64,000 nucleotides of DNA from Flavobacterium psychrotrophum (GTDB lineage Bacteria > Bacteroidota > Bacteroidia > Flavobacteriales > Flavobacteriaceae). Shown piece after piece: positions 37,008 through 45,774 of the stretch. The notes under the pieces are model-generated. The model saw only the letters and a program-made list of their open reading frames with translations, was not told the origin of the DNA and did no database searches. Position 1 is the first letter of the stretch, and every line of letters begins with the position of its first letter. The DNA is taken from positions 2,914,001-2,978,000 of the forward strand of contig NZ_CP031557.1 of NCBI RefSeq assembly GCF_003403075.1, written 5' to 3'. The position numbers and the translations under genes are program-made.

Positions 37008-37220
37008 TCATAGAGCAATCACCTTACCGTCCTCATATTCTGCTACCATAACGCCAGCCTTGCTGTAAACTAATGGTTGCCCTTTCGCAAACAAGATTCG
37101 CCTTGTGTTTTCGCTAATATCCTGTCGCCAAACTTCCTTTTCTTCGTCAGTCATATCGAAGAAATTCTTTTTCATTCTACCTTTCCCTATAAAATCTTCT
37201 TCTTTGATTATTAATTCCAT
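37008..37220 (-). CDS. Small hypothetical protein at the element's left end
   Basis: A soluble 70-residue protein with an acidic/basic helical middle (MTDEEKEVWRQDISENTRR) and a strand-rich end (QPLVYSKAGVMVAEYEDG). No signal peptide. It is the most distal gene of the element. I do not recognise the family; the C-terminal half could be a small beta-barrel or antitoxin-like fold, but nothing proves it. Confidence 0.6.
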   Translation of the reverse strand: MELIIKEEDFIGKGRMKKNFFDMTDEEKEVWRQDISENTRRILFAKGQPLVYSKAGVMVAEYEDGKVIAL

Positions 37221-37288
37221 AAAAGTTTTAATGGTAATTAACTAATTGTCCTAAAAATAATGATTTTTTAGGATTAAATACTGCATAC

Positions 37289-37627
37289 TTATTCTTCTTG
37301 TTTGAGTTTCTGATGCAGCGCATAACACTCGTCCAGAATGATTGACTCCTCCATTGGGATTAGTTGATACGCGAGTCCTAGCACGCATGAGATATTAGTA
37401 TGCGATACCGACATTGATGAGGGCAAAATATCCTCTTCGGCTTCAAGGGCTGCCATACAGACCTTCATGATATCCATAATAGTCAAGATTAGGTCATTGT
37501 ATCCTGAGAAACTCAATTCCACACCAAAACCTTCCCTGCGGAAGCGTTCATTACAAACATTGAATTGGCTGGCATTTTTAATTCTTTCTGCGAAGTCTAA
37601 TGCTTCTTTGATTTTATCATTTTCCAT
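37289..37627 (-). CDS. Hypothetical helical protein
   Basis: A 112-residue, mostly helical, acidic protein (LDFAERIKNASQFNV; MKVCMAALEAEEDIL; ILDECYALHQKLKQEE). No signal or membrane segment. It begins 3 bp beyond the stop of the HEPN-domain gene and is presumably co-expressed with it. Pairing of a HEPN RNase with a small adjacent partner is common in toxin-antitoxin modules, so an inhibitor role is possible but unproven. Confidence 0.6.
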   Translation of the reverse strand: MENDKIKEALDFAERIKNASQFNVCNERFRREGFGVELSFSGYNDLILTIMDIMKVCMAALEAEEDILPSSMSVSHTNISCVLGLAYQLIPMEESIILDECYALHQKLKQEE

Positions 37628-37630
37628 AGC

Positions 37631-39313
37631 TTATAAAATTAGATGTGATTTATAGAGTGCATCGAGTTTGGCAAAAGCCAGTTGTTTTATTTCCCAAAAA
37701 CAATCCGTGCAGCGCAATTCCAGTTCGTTGCTGTCTTCAATAGCGTATTGGTTTACTACTTTATAGCGTATCATATCAGGATTAGCCGATAGCAACAGGT
37801 ACATTGAGTTATCATCTTCCCGACGGAAATACAATGAGAAATCTTTATCGGTAATAAATTGCAGCAGCGCAAACAGATGCCCAATATTTACGCGGTTTGG
37901 CCTGTAGCCAAGAAATAGTTCTATGAAACCAAGGCAACTGTTTACGATAGCCTGGTGCAGCATTGTGTTTTTCAATAGTGCGTCATCGGGATTGGTAAGT
38001 GACTTAGCCGTATTAAAATGGCTTTCTGCCAACAGCGCACGGTTGCGCCAGTAGTTTACCGAATACTCTAAATCCTTTTCAAACGGTTGGTCGGTAATAT
38101 TTAAATCACTGCCCACTTGAAAACCATTAGCCGTAAGTTTGTTGAAAAACCATCGGTCGTTATCACGCTTTTTAGGCATTGACTGTTTACGGTGTAGCAG
38201 CACTGTAACCTTGTGCTTTTTACCAAAAGCATCCCTTACCTTGGCTTCAATCATAGCAGCGGGGTTGTCTTTCGGTTCGAGAGTATAAACTAACAGGTAA
38301 AAGTGATAACCGGGGTTGAAGTAATTAGACTTCGTTTTTTTAATTTCAGTATTAAATAGTTTGTAGCCAAAGCAGAAGACCGCCCTTGTCTTGATATAAT
38401 CTTTGATAATGCCGTTTATCTGTTGCAGTACCTGACTCGCAAAATAATCTTCAGGCAACTTCTGTTCGAGGATGCCAAGTCCAACCGTTGCAGGTTGGTG
38501 TAAGGTTTTGAGTTTTGCCTTGTAATCCACATACAGTTTGTTGTACAGGCTCCGCGCTTCTCCATAAAACTGACGCACCTTTTTGTTCGCTTCTTTAAGC
38601 GTATCAATATCTACTTCAAATTCTGTTTTGTACATGATAGCGTTTCGTGAGGCATTTAGGAACTCAAATAAACTTTTTTCCTCATCGGCATTTGGATTGA
38701 TAATATCATCAAGGGACGGCGCAAAATCTGCAACCCATCTGTACTGACCAAATAAGTCCTGCCCGCCTTTTAGCCCTTCCCCATGTAATTCAGAGATCAT
38801 CATGTATATAAAGCGCAAGCCCTGATGCAGCGCATAGACGGCTTCAAGGTAGCTTTCGTTTTGCATATAATCGCTGTACAAACGCAGGTACGCATCAATG
38901 GCGTAAATCATTTCGCCCGTGCGTTTTCGGAGGCGGTATGTGTGATACTTGGTTTTAAGTTTCACAGGGTAAAAAACCTTTGCTTCAGGCAGGCAGTACA
39001 CAAGGTTCTCTGCATTGCAATGCATTATAAAATAAGGGAATCCTTTTTTATAAGCATGTTCTACCCAATGACCGCTAAAATACTTAAACACGATATCAGG
39101 GTGGTCATCCGCCAGTTTACTATCATGCAGCGCATCGTCGTCCTGGGCATTATTATCGCTCATGATAACTGACACCAGCGTTTTGTGTTCCAAGGGTGAA
39201 ACATACACTGCATCGATGTGCAGAAAACTGACCAAATGATTAACGGCCTCTGTCAGTTCTTCGTGATTGGGAAAGGCCTTCGGGATTTTAATTTCATACT
39301 TCATAAACTCCAT
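37631..39313 (-). CDS. HEPN-domain protein, probable RNase-related defence or element protein
   Basis: The 560-residue protein has an N-terminal alpha/beta region (about 1-130), a helical HEPN-like bundle (about 135-270), a middle alpha/beta region that resembles a nucleotidyltransferase-like fold (about 300-390; FCFGYKLFN, YHFYLLVYTLE), and a C-terminal HEPN-like bundle (about 425-500). The last contains R-VNIG-H near residues 473-478, fitting the HEPN RNase motif Rx4-6H. The first bundle has no such His (RNAIMY). Such proteins occur on Bacteroidota mobile elements. RNase activity is inference; an ATG at 39304 is an alternative start. Confidence 0.6.
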   Translation of the reverse strand: MEFMKYEIKIPKAFPNHEELTEAVNHLVSFLHIDAVYVSPLEHKTLVSVIMSDNNAQDDDALHDSKLADDHPDIVFKYFSGHWVEHAYKKGFPYFIMHCNAENLVYCLPEAKVFYPVKLKTKYHTYRLRKRTGEMIYAIDAYLRLYSDYMQNESYLEAVYALHQGLRFIYMMISELHGEGLKGGQDLFGQYRWVADFAPSLDDIINPNADEEKSLFEFLNASRNAIMYKTEFEVDIDTLKEANKKVRQFYGEARSLYNKLYVDYKAKLKTLHQPATVGLGILEQKLPEDYFASQVLQQINGIIKDYIKTRAVFCFGYKLFNTEIKKTKSNYFNPGYHFYLLVYTLEPKDNPAAMIEAKVRDAFGKKHKVTVLLHRKQSMPKKRDNDRWFFNKLTANGFQVGSDLNITDQPFEKDLEYSVNYWRNRALLAESHFNTAKSLTNPDDALLKNTMLHQAIVNSCLGFIELFLGYRPNRVNIGHLFALLQFITDKDFSLYFRREDDNSMYLLLSANPDMIRYKVVNQYAIEDSNELELRCTDCFWEIKQLAFAKLDALYKSHLIL

Positions 39314-39474
39314 TTTTGCTGTGTAACATCAGTGAAAAAGCTTATTTTTGCTTATACACAGCAAGTAACAACCTCATAGTAGCGTACCGAACCACAGCGG
39401 GTTGTATGTTACCAGTTACAGTTAGTGTTTTACCAACTAAATATTTCTTACAGAATTTTGAATACCTTTGAGTT

Positions 39475-39852
39475 ATGAGCACAGCAACTAAAAATCACAT
39501 AGGAAGAAAGATTAGCCGCATACGTGAACTGCGTGGCATGAAGCAAGAAGCACTAGCCCAAGCTTTGGGAATAAGCCAGCAGGCGGTTTCTAATATAGAG
39601 AATAGCGATACTATTGAGGAAGCAAAATTGCAAGACGTAGCGAAAGCACTTGGTGTCACCGCTGAGGCAATAAAGAACTTTTCTGAAGAGGCTGCAATAA
39701 ACTATTTTAATAATTTCAACGATAGTAGCGAAGGAACCTTTAATAATCACTGTACCTTTAATCCAATAGATAAAGTTGTTGAGTTATATGAAAGATTAGT
39801 TCAGGCTGAAAAAGATAAAGTAGCTTACTTGGAAAAATTGTTGAATAAATAA
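39475..39852 (+). CDS. Xre-family helix-turn-helix regulator
   Basis: A 125-residue protein with an HTH_3 domain at about 10-66 (ISRIRELRGMKQEALAQALG; SQQAVSNIENSD) and a C-terminal coiled segment (VVELYERLVQAEKDKVAYLEKLL) likely used for dimerisation. It is the only plus-strand gene of the element and diverges from the HEPN gene. A TACCTTTG box at 39463-39470 ends only 4 bp before the ATG, so the message may be leaderless. It probably represses its own or neighbouring cargo promoters. Confidence 0.88.
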   Translation: MSTATKNHIGRKISRIRELRGMKQEALAQALGISQQAVSNIENSDTIEEAKLQDVAKALGVTAEAIKNFSEEAAINYFNNFNDSSEGTFNNHCTFNPIDKVVELYERLVQAEKDKVAYLEKLLNK

Positions 39853-39868
39853 TAAATGTTATTAAAAT

Positions 39869-39895
39869 AGAAAGGCTGCCCTCGGCAGCCTTTCT
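39869..39895. terminator. Bidirectional terminator between Xre gene and GIY-YIG gene
   Basis: AGAAAGGCTGCC and GGCAGCCTTTCT pair perfectly around a 3-base loop, with T/A runs on both sides. It lies between two convergent genes and overlaps the last codon of the minus-strand gene. Confidence 0.85.
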
Positions 39896-41087
39896 ATTTT
39901 GATTTTAAGCAAAACATTTGTTCGTCATATTCGTAATTAACTATATCACCAGATAAAATAAGTTGGATTACCTTCTCTATTATTTCAATAGGAGCCACAA
40001 ACCATTCCCTTGGTGTATATCTTTTACCTTTGTCATCAAATAAATCCACGCTTAAACATACCTTACCAAAAAAGCGGTGTAATAGATTTTCAAATTTCTG
40101 AGGATTAAGATTATAACACTTGAAGGAACTTACCAAAACAACATCAGCCATTAAATAAGTCGGTTCTTTTGCCGCGTTCTTAATTCTTTCCTTTACATCA
40201 ATAGTTGAATAACCTATTTTATATAAATCTTGTAAAGGTGCAATTTGTGAATGGGTAGATTTTGATTTTAATATGTATATCCAGCCTGTTTGTAAATCTT
40301 CTTCATTTACCATATTGGCATTATTAAATAATGCATTTTCATCAGTATCACTGCTATGTGTCACTACTTTGCCATTATTATAAAGTTGCTTAGCTAAAGA
40401 CCTGTAAAGCATATTGCTTTCTGTGCCATTCTCAAATACACATCTGGTTCTTCCATCTTTTCTGATACGCTTACCTGTAGGCAACGTTTTATCTTCAGTT
40501 TCAATATCTACTTTTTCAAGTAAAAGCATTATCCCATCCATTACGTAAAAAGCTCCTTCTTGTAGATTATCTTCTTTAAATGCAACCAATTTTCGCTTAC
40601 CTTCTCTAAGGTCTTTATGTATGAGCTTGAACATCGGTTCATAAGGTTCAAATTCTTTCAAAGGTTTTCTGCGGGCCACATAGTCTGGGTCTTCTCTGTC
40701 TCTTAAGGTAACATTCGTGAGCTTAAAAATAGATAATGTTTCATCTGTATCTAAAATACCCAAATCATCATCCTGTAAAATATCTTCCACTGATTTAATC
40801 TCTTCTTTTACTATACCCAGCAAATTAAATTTATCATAAGGCTTTAAGAGACCCTTCTTTTTTTCATCATTTCTAAATGTTTTTAATCTTGAAAGAAGCT
40901 TAAATTCAGTGACATTTGTTGCCTGAGGTTCACGTCTGTTCTTATCGAAAAATGTATTAATTTCCTCAAAAGACTCTATTAGTCTTTCATCTTCAGTTTT
41001 CACATTAGATTGCTTAGGGGTACTATTTAATATCCCTAATTCATCATCGTCAAATATATCCTGTAATGTCTTTTTCTTATTATCCAT
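39894..41087 (-). CDS. GIY-YIG (T5orf172-like) nuclease-domain protein
   Basis: A 397-residue protein. The C-terminal 130 residues carry the GIY-YIG-superfamily pattern of T5orf172 proteins: GWIYILKS, then LYKIGYSTIDVKERI about 25 residues later, and a downstream NPQKFENLLHRFF helix supplying a Glu. The N-terminal part has two similar short motifs (DDDELGILNS and DDDLGILDTD), a small internal repeat, and a charged linker region. It overlaps the helicase end by 8 bp, so it is the last gene of the defence operon. It may be the cutting subunit for the methylase-helicase pair. Confidence 0.78.
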   Translation of the reverse strand: MDNKKKTLQDIFDDDELGILNSTPKQSNVKTEDERLIESFEEINTFFDKNRREPQATNVTEFKLLSRLKTFRNDEKKKGLLKPYDKFNLLGIVKEEIKSVEDILQDDDLGILDTDETLSIFKLTNVTLRDREDPDYVARRKPLKEFEPYEPMFKLIHKDLREGKRKLVAFKEDNLQEGAFYVMDGIMLLLEKVDIETEDKTLPTGKRIRKDGRTRCVFENGTESNMLYRSLAKQLYNNGKVVTHSSDTDENALFNNANMVNEEDLQTGWIYILKSKSTHSQIAPLQDLYKIGYSTIDVKERIKNAAKEPTYLMADVVLVSSFKCYNLNPQKFENLLHRFFGKVCLSVDLFDDKGKRYTPREWFVAPIEIIEKVIQLILSGDIVNYEYDEQMFCLKSK

Positions 41088-43016
41088 TTGCCATAGCTTT
41101 ACGCTTCTGCTCTTTTAAGAATATTATTGCTTCAGCTAATCTCCGTTCTTGAGGGTCAAAAGCCTGTATACTTGGCTGCTCACCTGTGCGTGAAATCCAG
41201 TTTTTTATTTTAGGCCACAAAATTATAGCTTCTTCTTCTGTCATTTGTATTCGCGTGGCATCTATTGTTTCTTGAATAGCCTTAAATATAGATGCTGTAA
41301 CAGATTTAGAAAGTATCTCAAATGCTTTTTGGAAAGGATTTATTTTATCTATGAGGTCAATATGTATATCATCAATATTTACAAAACTATCTGCCATCCT
41401 AATAAACCTCTTGTCTCCCTGCATTTCAATATGCCCATTTTTTATTACAGAGTCAATTACTACATGCTGACGTACTTCTTCAATTTCTTCATCAGTTAAG
41501 TCGGGATACGTCTCCTTTATTATTTTAGGTATAAGAACTTTATTTATCACTTCCGGATCGACATTCCCAGGCATAGCTTTAAGCATAGTGTCATCCTGCA
41601 ATATGGTAGCTTTTAAATCATTTATATCAGATTCAATAATTTCTTTAACCCTTGTTGAAGAAGGTTGTTTAAAACCATTTATCCTGATAGTATTTTCATC
41701 ATCTTCAGAAGTATCTTCTTCTTCATCAGGATATTTAGGTTTGAATTTAAAATTAGGGGCTAATACTTGTTCCATTAAAAGGGAAGCTGTAATGGCCTTC
41801 AGCATATTATTTACAGACAGTTTCACTTCGTCATTTTCAGCATCAGGCTGTGCAATGAGGTTAGTAAATTGAGCGTGGGACTTATTACTGCTGTCCCTCG
41901 TAGCCCTGCCAATAATCTGGATAATTTCAGTCAGTGATCCCCTATAACCTATAGTTAAAGCATGTTCGCAGAAAGGCCAGTCAAAGCCTTCTTTTGCCAT
42001 TCCTAAGGCAATTATGATATCAATGTCTTCGGGGCTATTTACATTTCTTAGATAAGCTTGAATTTTATCCCTTTCTTTTTGATTGTCGTTTACTAAATCA
42101 GCAACTTTTAATATTTTTCCTGTTGTTTTGCTTATAACGTGCATAACTCCAGTTTCAGGGTCTTGATAATCTAATTCCCCTAAACTGTCAATAATTCGGT
42201 TAACCTCTTCATATTTGTCCTTAGTAGATTCTCCCGCGTTTACATTAGGAATGTGAATAATAGTTTTCTTATTTTCATCCAAAATTTCATCAATGGCGGA
42301 AGTATATCTGCCTTGATAAAAGTGGTAGCCTATACCTAAAGATTTAAGATATTCGTAGCCATTAAGCTGCTCATAGTAGTTATAAGTAACTTTAGTAAAT
42401 TTTGCTTCATCTTCAGGTAGCAATACTGGTACACTATCACCCCTGAAGTACGAACCTGTCATAGCCACTACGTGGGCTGTAGAGTTTGACATTACTGACC
42501 TTAAAACTTCACCTAACCTGTTATCGCCATCTGCGGATATATGGTGAAACTCATCTATTGCCAGTACTACCTCATTAAAGGCTTTTTCGTCAACTGCCTC
42601 AAAGGCAAACCTTAATGTGGCGTGAGTGCAAATAAGTATTTGTTCATCACTATTCAAAAAGTTCAAAAAAGAAGTAACCTTACTTTTATCGCCTCCGGGG
42701 TGCAAAGATTATATTTTGGATTAGGATTCCAGTTTGCAAAGAATCCATATTTAGATAATTCGGTTTTGCCAAAAGAAGCACCTATAGACCTTTCAGGTAC
42801 AGCAACAATGACTTTTTTAAGCCCTTGATGTACCAATTTATCTAAACCAATGAACATCAATGCTCTCGATTTACCTGAGGCTGGTGGAGCTTTAATTAGC
42901 AGATATTGAGCGGTACGGGCTTCGAATGCACGAGCCTGCATCTCTCTCATTCCAAATTCATTTGTGCTTTTACTTTTACCTGTTTGGTTATATTGAACAT
43001 GAACTATATTTGGCAT
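41080..43016 (-). pseudogene. SF2 DEAD/DEAH-like helicase, split by a one-base frameshift
   Basis: Two overlapping frames make one helicase. The first (43016 to 42663) carries Walker A PPASGKS near residues 45-51 and ends out of frame; the second (TTG 42705 to 41080) continues with the DEFHH Walker B box, TGSYF motif III region and QIIGRATRDS motif VI. The text reads smoothly if one base is added in the CCCC run near 42697-42700 (CTP joining GGDKSKV). It may be a true mutation, a reversible slip or a sequence error. Intact, the about 645-residue protein would be the motor between the methylase and the GIY-YIG nuclease. Confidence 0.82.
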
Positions 43017-43022
43017 CGTATT

Positions 43023-45731
43023 TTATTTTTTAGTCTTTTTTTTCTTTGTAGAAACAACATTTTCATTTGTCATTTCCTCATACAATTTAAACAAATATTC
43101 TAAACGTTCATTATCACTTACAAAAGGCTTTAACCTATAACATCTTTCTATAGCAAGATCCATCTCATGATGTGCGTCCTTTAATGATTTAGGCATTTTA
43201 ATAGGGTCATACAATTGAGATAAATTCTTTTCAGGATATTTTTCTCTTTCTTCTAGTACACTAAATAAATGTAAATTGATGTTTTCAATCTCCTTTGCGG
43301 AAATTTTTGGTAACGGAAATGTATTGTAACAAATGGAAGAAGAATATCTTATGTCTTCTCTTAATCTTCCGGCTACTGCCTTTACCCACGCCATATGCAT
43401 TCTTGACGTAATTACACCAAAAACCCAAGTTTCGCAATCATAAATTATTTGAGCAGAATTTGGAACAATCTCATGAGGATTTATAAAACCACATGGAATA
43501 TATTTCCTCCGTTGAGAAGAAACTACTGGCACAATAACTGATTGATTGGATGTCTCATAAAACTCTCTGAATTGATGAGATTTATTTGCAATTTTATTTT
43601 GTCCAGCATCGGTACTTTTTAAACGCTCTTCTCTTACCTGTGCAACTCTATCTTCTATAACTTTATATTGCTTCGCTTCATACAATTCGCTATCAGTTAT
43701 CCAAAAACAATACCTTTTTTCATTCTTAATAAATTCGGAAGAGCCAATCAAAGGTCTAATAAATTTTTCTATGCCTGTATTTTCTGAAACTATTTTATCT
43801 TTTTCAATGGAGTTAAGAATTAATGCAGAGCAGCAGCCTGTATAATTTCCTCTCATCATTTCAGGTAATCCACTAATTGATGAACTTAAACCATTTATGT
43901 ATATAGTTTTTGCAGGAGCTAAATATGGATTAATTTCTTTTACTTCAGATACTATATTTGATTCGGAAAAAAGAAGTTTTCCCGAGTTTGACTTATTTGC
44001 TACTCCTATTATTACACAAGTTACACCCGCGCTGCCTTTAGCATTATTTCCCCATTTGAATGATTCATAAGCAAAATTAATTTCTAATTTATCATTTAGA
44101 ACTAAAGGCCACAAAATTGGAACCTGTTCTCCTTGACAGATAGAATTAGTTGTAACGAAAGCATATTTCGATTTTGTTTCTATTATATACTGTGAGGCGA
44201 GCAAAAACCAACACGAAATATAATCTAATTTTCCATATTTTCGAATCATTGAAAACACCGCTTTCATCTCCTTTTTCTGCTGGGCATCTTGGTTGCGAGT
44301 TCCTAAATAGGGTGGATTACCTAAAATATATACTTCATCATTATCATTTTTGGGACATATAGTTTGCCAGTCAATTCTTGTAGCATTCCCGCACGTAATA
44401 TGTCCCGCTTCTTTAAGAGGTAAAATAGGTTTAGCTCTACCGTAATCAAATAATTCATTTATGAAAACTTTGTTCATTTGGTGTTCAGCGAGCCATAATG
44501 ATAGTAATGCCATTTCATGGGCAAAGTCATCTAATTCAATCCCATAAAACTGGGATAGTTTAATATCAGTATATACAGTTTCCGTTTGATAAGATTTACC
44601 TTGTTTTTTTAGAAAGTCAATCTGTTTCCAAATTTCGATTTCTAAGTTCCGTAGTTCTTTGTATGCTATAATTAAGAAATTTCCACTACCACAAGCTGGG
44701 TCAAATATTTTTACCTTTCCTATCCTGTTTATAAGCCTTCTTAAAGCCCTTTCATTATCTCTGTTTTTTTCCAGTTCCTCTTTTAAGTCATTTAAAAACA
44801 ATGGCTCAATTACTTTCATTATATTAGGAACAGAAGTATAGTGCATACCTAAACCACTACGATACTCAGGATTAACTACTGCCTGTATCATTGAGCCAAA
44901 AATGTCAGGATTAATTTCACTCCAATTAAGTTCCCCACACTCAATAATAATTTTTCGGGCTTTCTTAGAAAACTTCGGTGCGTAAATGGTATCACGAAAT
45001 AACCCTCCATTCACATAAGGGAATTTTTGAAGGTAAGCTGCTTCTTTACTATTGTCTTCAGTATTTAAAACATGAAAGAGTTTGTTTAAAAACTCATGTA
45101 CATCACTTCCATCATCTTTGGTGTGCTGTACGAGTGTAGATGTAAATATGCCCTCCTCAGGGAATATATCTGTATCTTCAGCAAAAAAACAGAATAACAG
45201 TCTCGAAAGGAAAATATTTAAATTATGGCCTCCATCGTCATAAATACCTGAGTTTTCATGCACGAGAATATCGTATAGTTTAGCCATCTCATAGGAGGCT
45301 TTTCTGTCAGCGTAATTTTCATTCGTATGCTGATATTTTTCCTGTCCTGCCCAAGGTAAGAAGAAATCGAAATGCCTTGATACCTCTAAGATAGGAGTAT
45401 CTAAGGTAAGCCCTTTTCTAGTATCTTTAGCTAATAAAGTCTTGTAATCGGTTACAATTACAAATCTCGGGTTATGCTTTAATGCACCTTCATCTTTAGT
45501 AATCTCGTCAATAGTTATTAACAACTTGTCCGAATCAACCTCTTTAAATAGTACTTTCTTTTTATATAAAACCTCGCCCGGAATTTTAGACATATTAAAA
45601 TCACCAGTACGTAATCTGGTTATCGATGTCTTAGAAATACCATAGGCCAATAATAAATCGTATATGAAATTATCCTTGTTAAAATTCGTAACAAGTGATT
45701 TTACATTTTTTTCAATTTGGGTTGAGTTCAT
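43023..45731 (-). CDS. MmeI-like class I DNA adenine methyltransferase
   Basis: The 902-residue protein has an N-terminal region (1-150), a helical spacer like MmeI_hel (about 150-300; FLSRLLFCFFAEDTDIF), SAM-binding motif I DPACGSGNFL near 345-354, catalytic NPPY (ILGNPPYLG) near 473, and a C-terminal target-recognition and helical tail (about 620-870). This is the layout of type IIL enzymes such as MmeI, which methylate adenine, but I see no clear PD-(D/E)xK site at the N-terminus. It starts 43 bp after the DUF262 gene and ends 6 bp before the helicase. Confidence 0.85.
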   Translation of the reverse strand: MNSTQIEKNVKSLVTNFNKDNFIYDLLLAYGISKTSITRLRTGDFNMSKIPGEVLYKKKVLFKEVDSDKLLITIDEITKDEGALKHNPRFVIVTDYKTLLAKDTRKGLTLDTPILEVSRHFDFFLPWAGQEKYQHTNENYADRKASYEMAKLYDILVHENSGIYDDGGHNLNIFLSRLLFCFFAEDTDIFPEEGIFTSTLVQHTKDDGSDVHEFLNKLFHVLNTEDNSKEAAYLQKFPYVNGGLFRDTIYAPKFSKKARKIIIECGELNWSEINPDIFGSMIQAVVNPEYRSGLGMHYTSVPNIMKVIEPLFLNDLKEELEKNRDNERALRRLINRIGKVKIFDPACGSGNFLIIAYKELRNLEIEIWKQIDFLKKQGKSYQTETVYTDIKLSQFYGIELDDFAHEMALLSLWLAEHQMNKVFINELFDYGRAKPILPLKEAGHITCGNATRIDWQTICPKNDNDEVYILGNPPYLGTRNQDAQQKKEMKAVFSMIRKYGKLDYISCWFLLASQYIIETKSKYAFVTTNSICQGEQVPILWPLVLNDKLEINFAYESFKWGNNAKGSAGVTCVIIGVANKSNSGKLLFSESNIVSEVKEINPYLAPAKTIYINGLSSSISGLPEMMRGNYTGCCSALILNSIEKDKIVSENTGIEKFIRPLIGSSEFIKNEKRYCFWITDSELYEAKQYKVIEDRVAQVREERLKSTDAGQNKIANKSHQFREFYETSNQSVIVPVVSSQRRKYIPCGFINPHEIVPNSAQIIYDCETWVFGVITSRMHMAWVKAVAGRLREDIRYSSSICYNTFPLPKISAKEIENINLHLFSVLEEREKYPEKNLSQLYDPIKMPKSLKDAHHEMDLAIERCYRLKPFVSDNERLEYLFKLYEEMTNENVVSTKKKKTKK

Positions 45732-45774
45732 GTGTAAGAGAAAATATTTATAAAGTGCTTAAGACCAGATTTAA

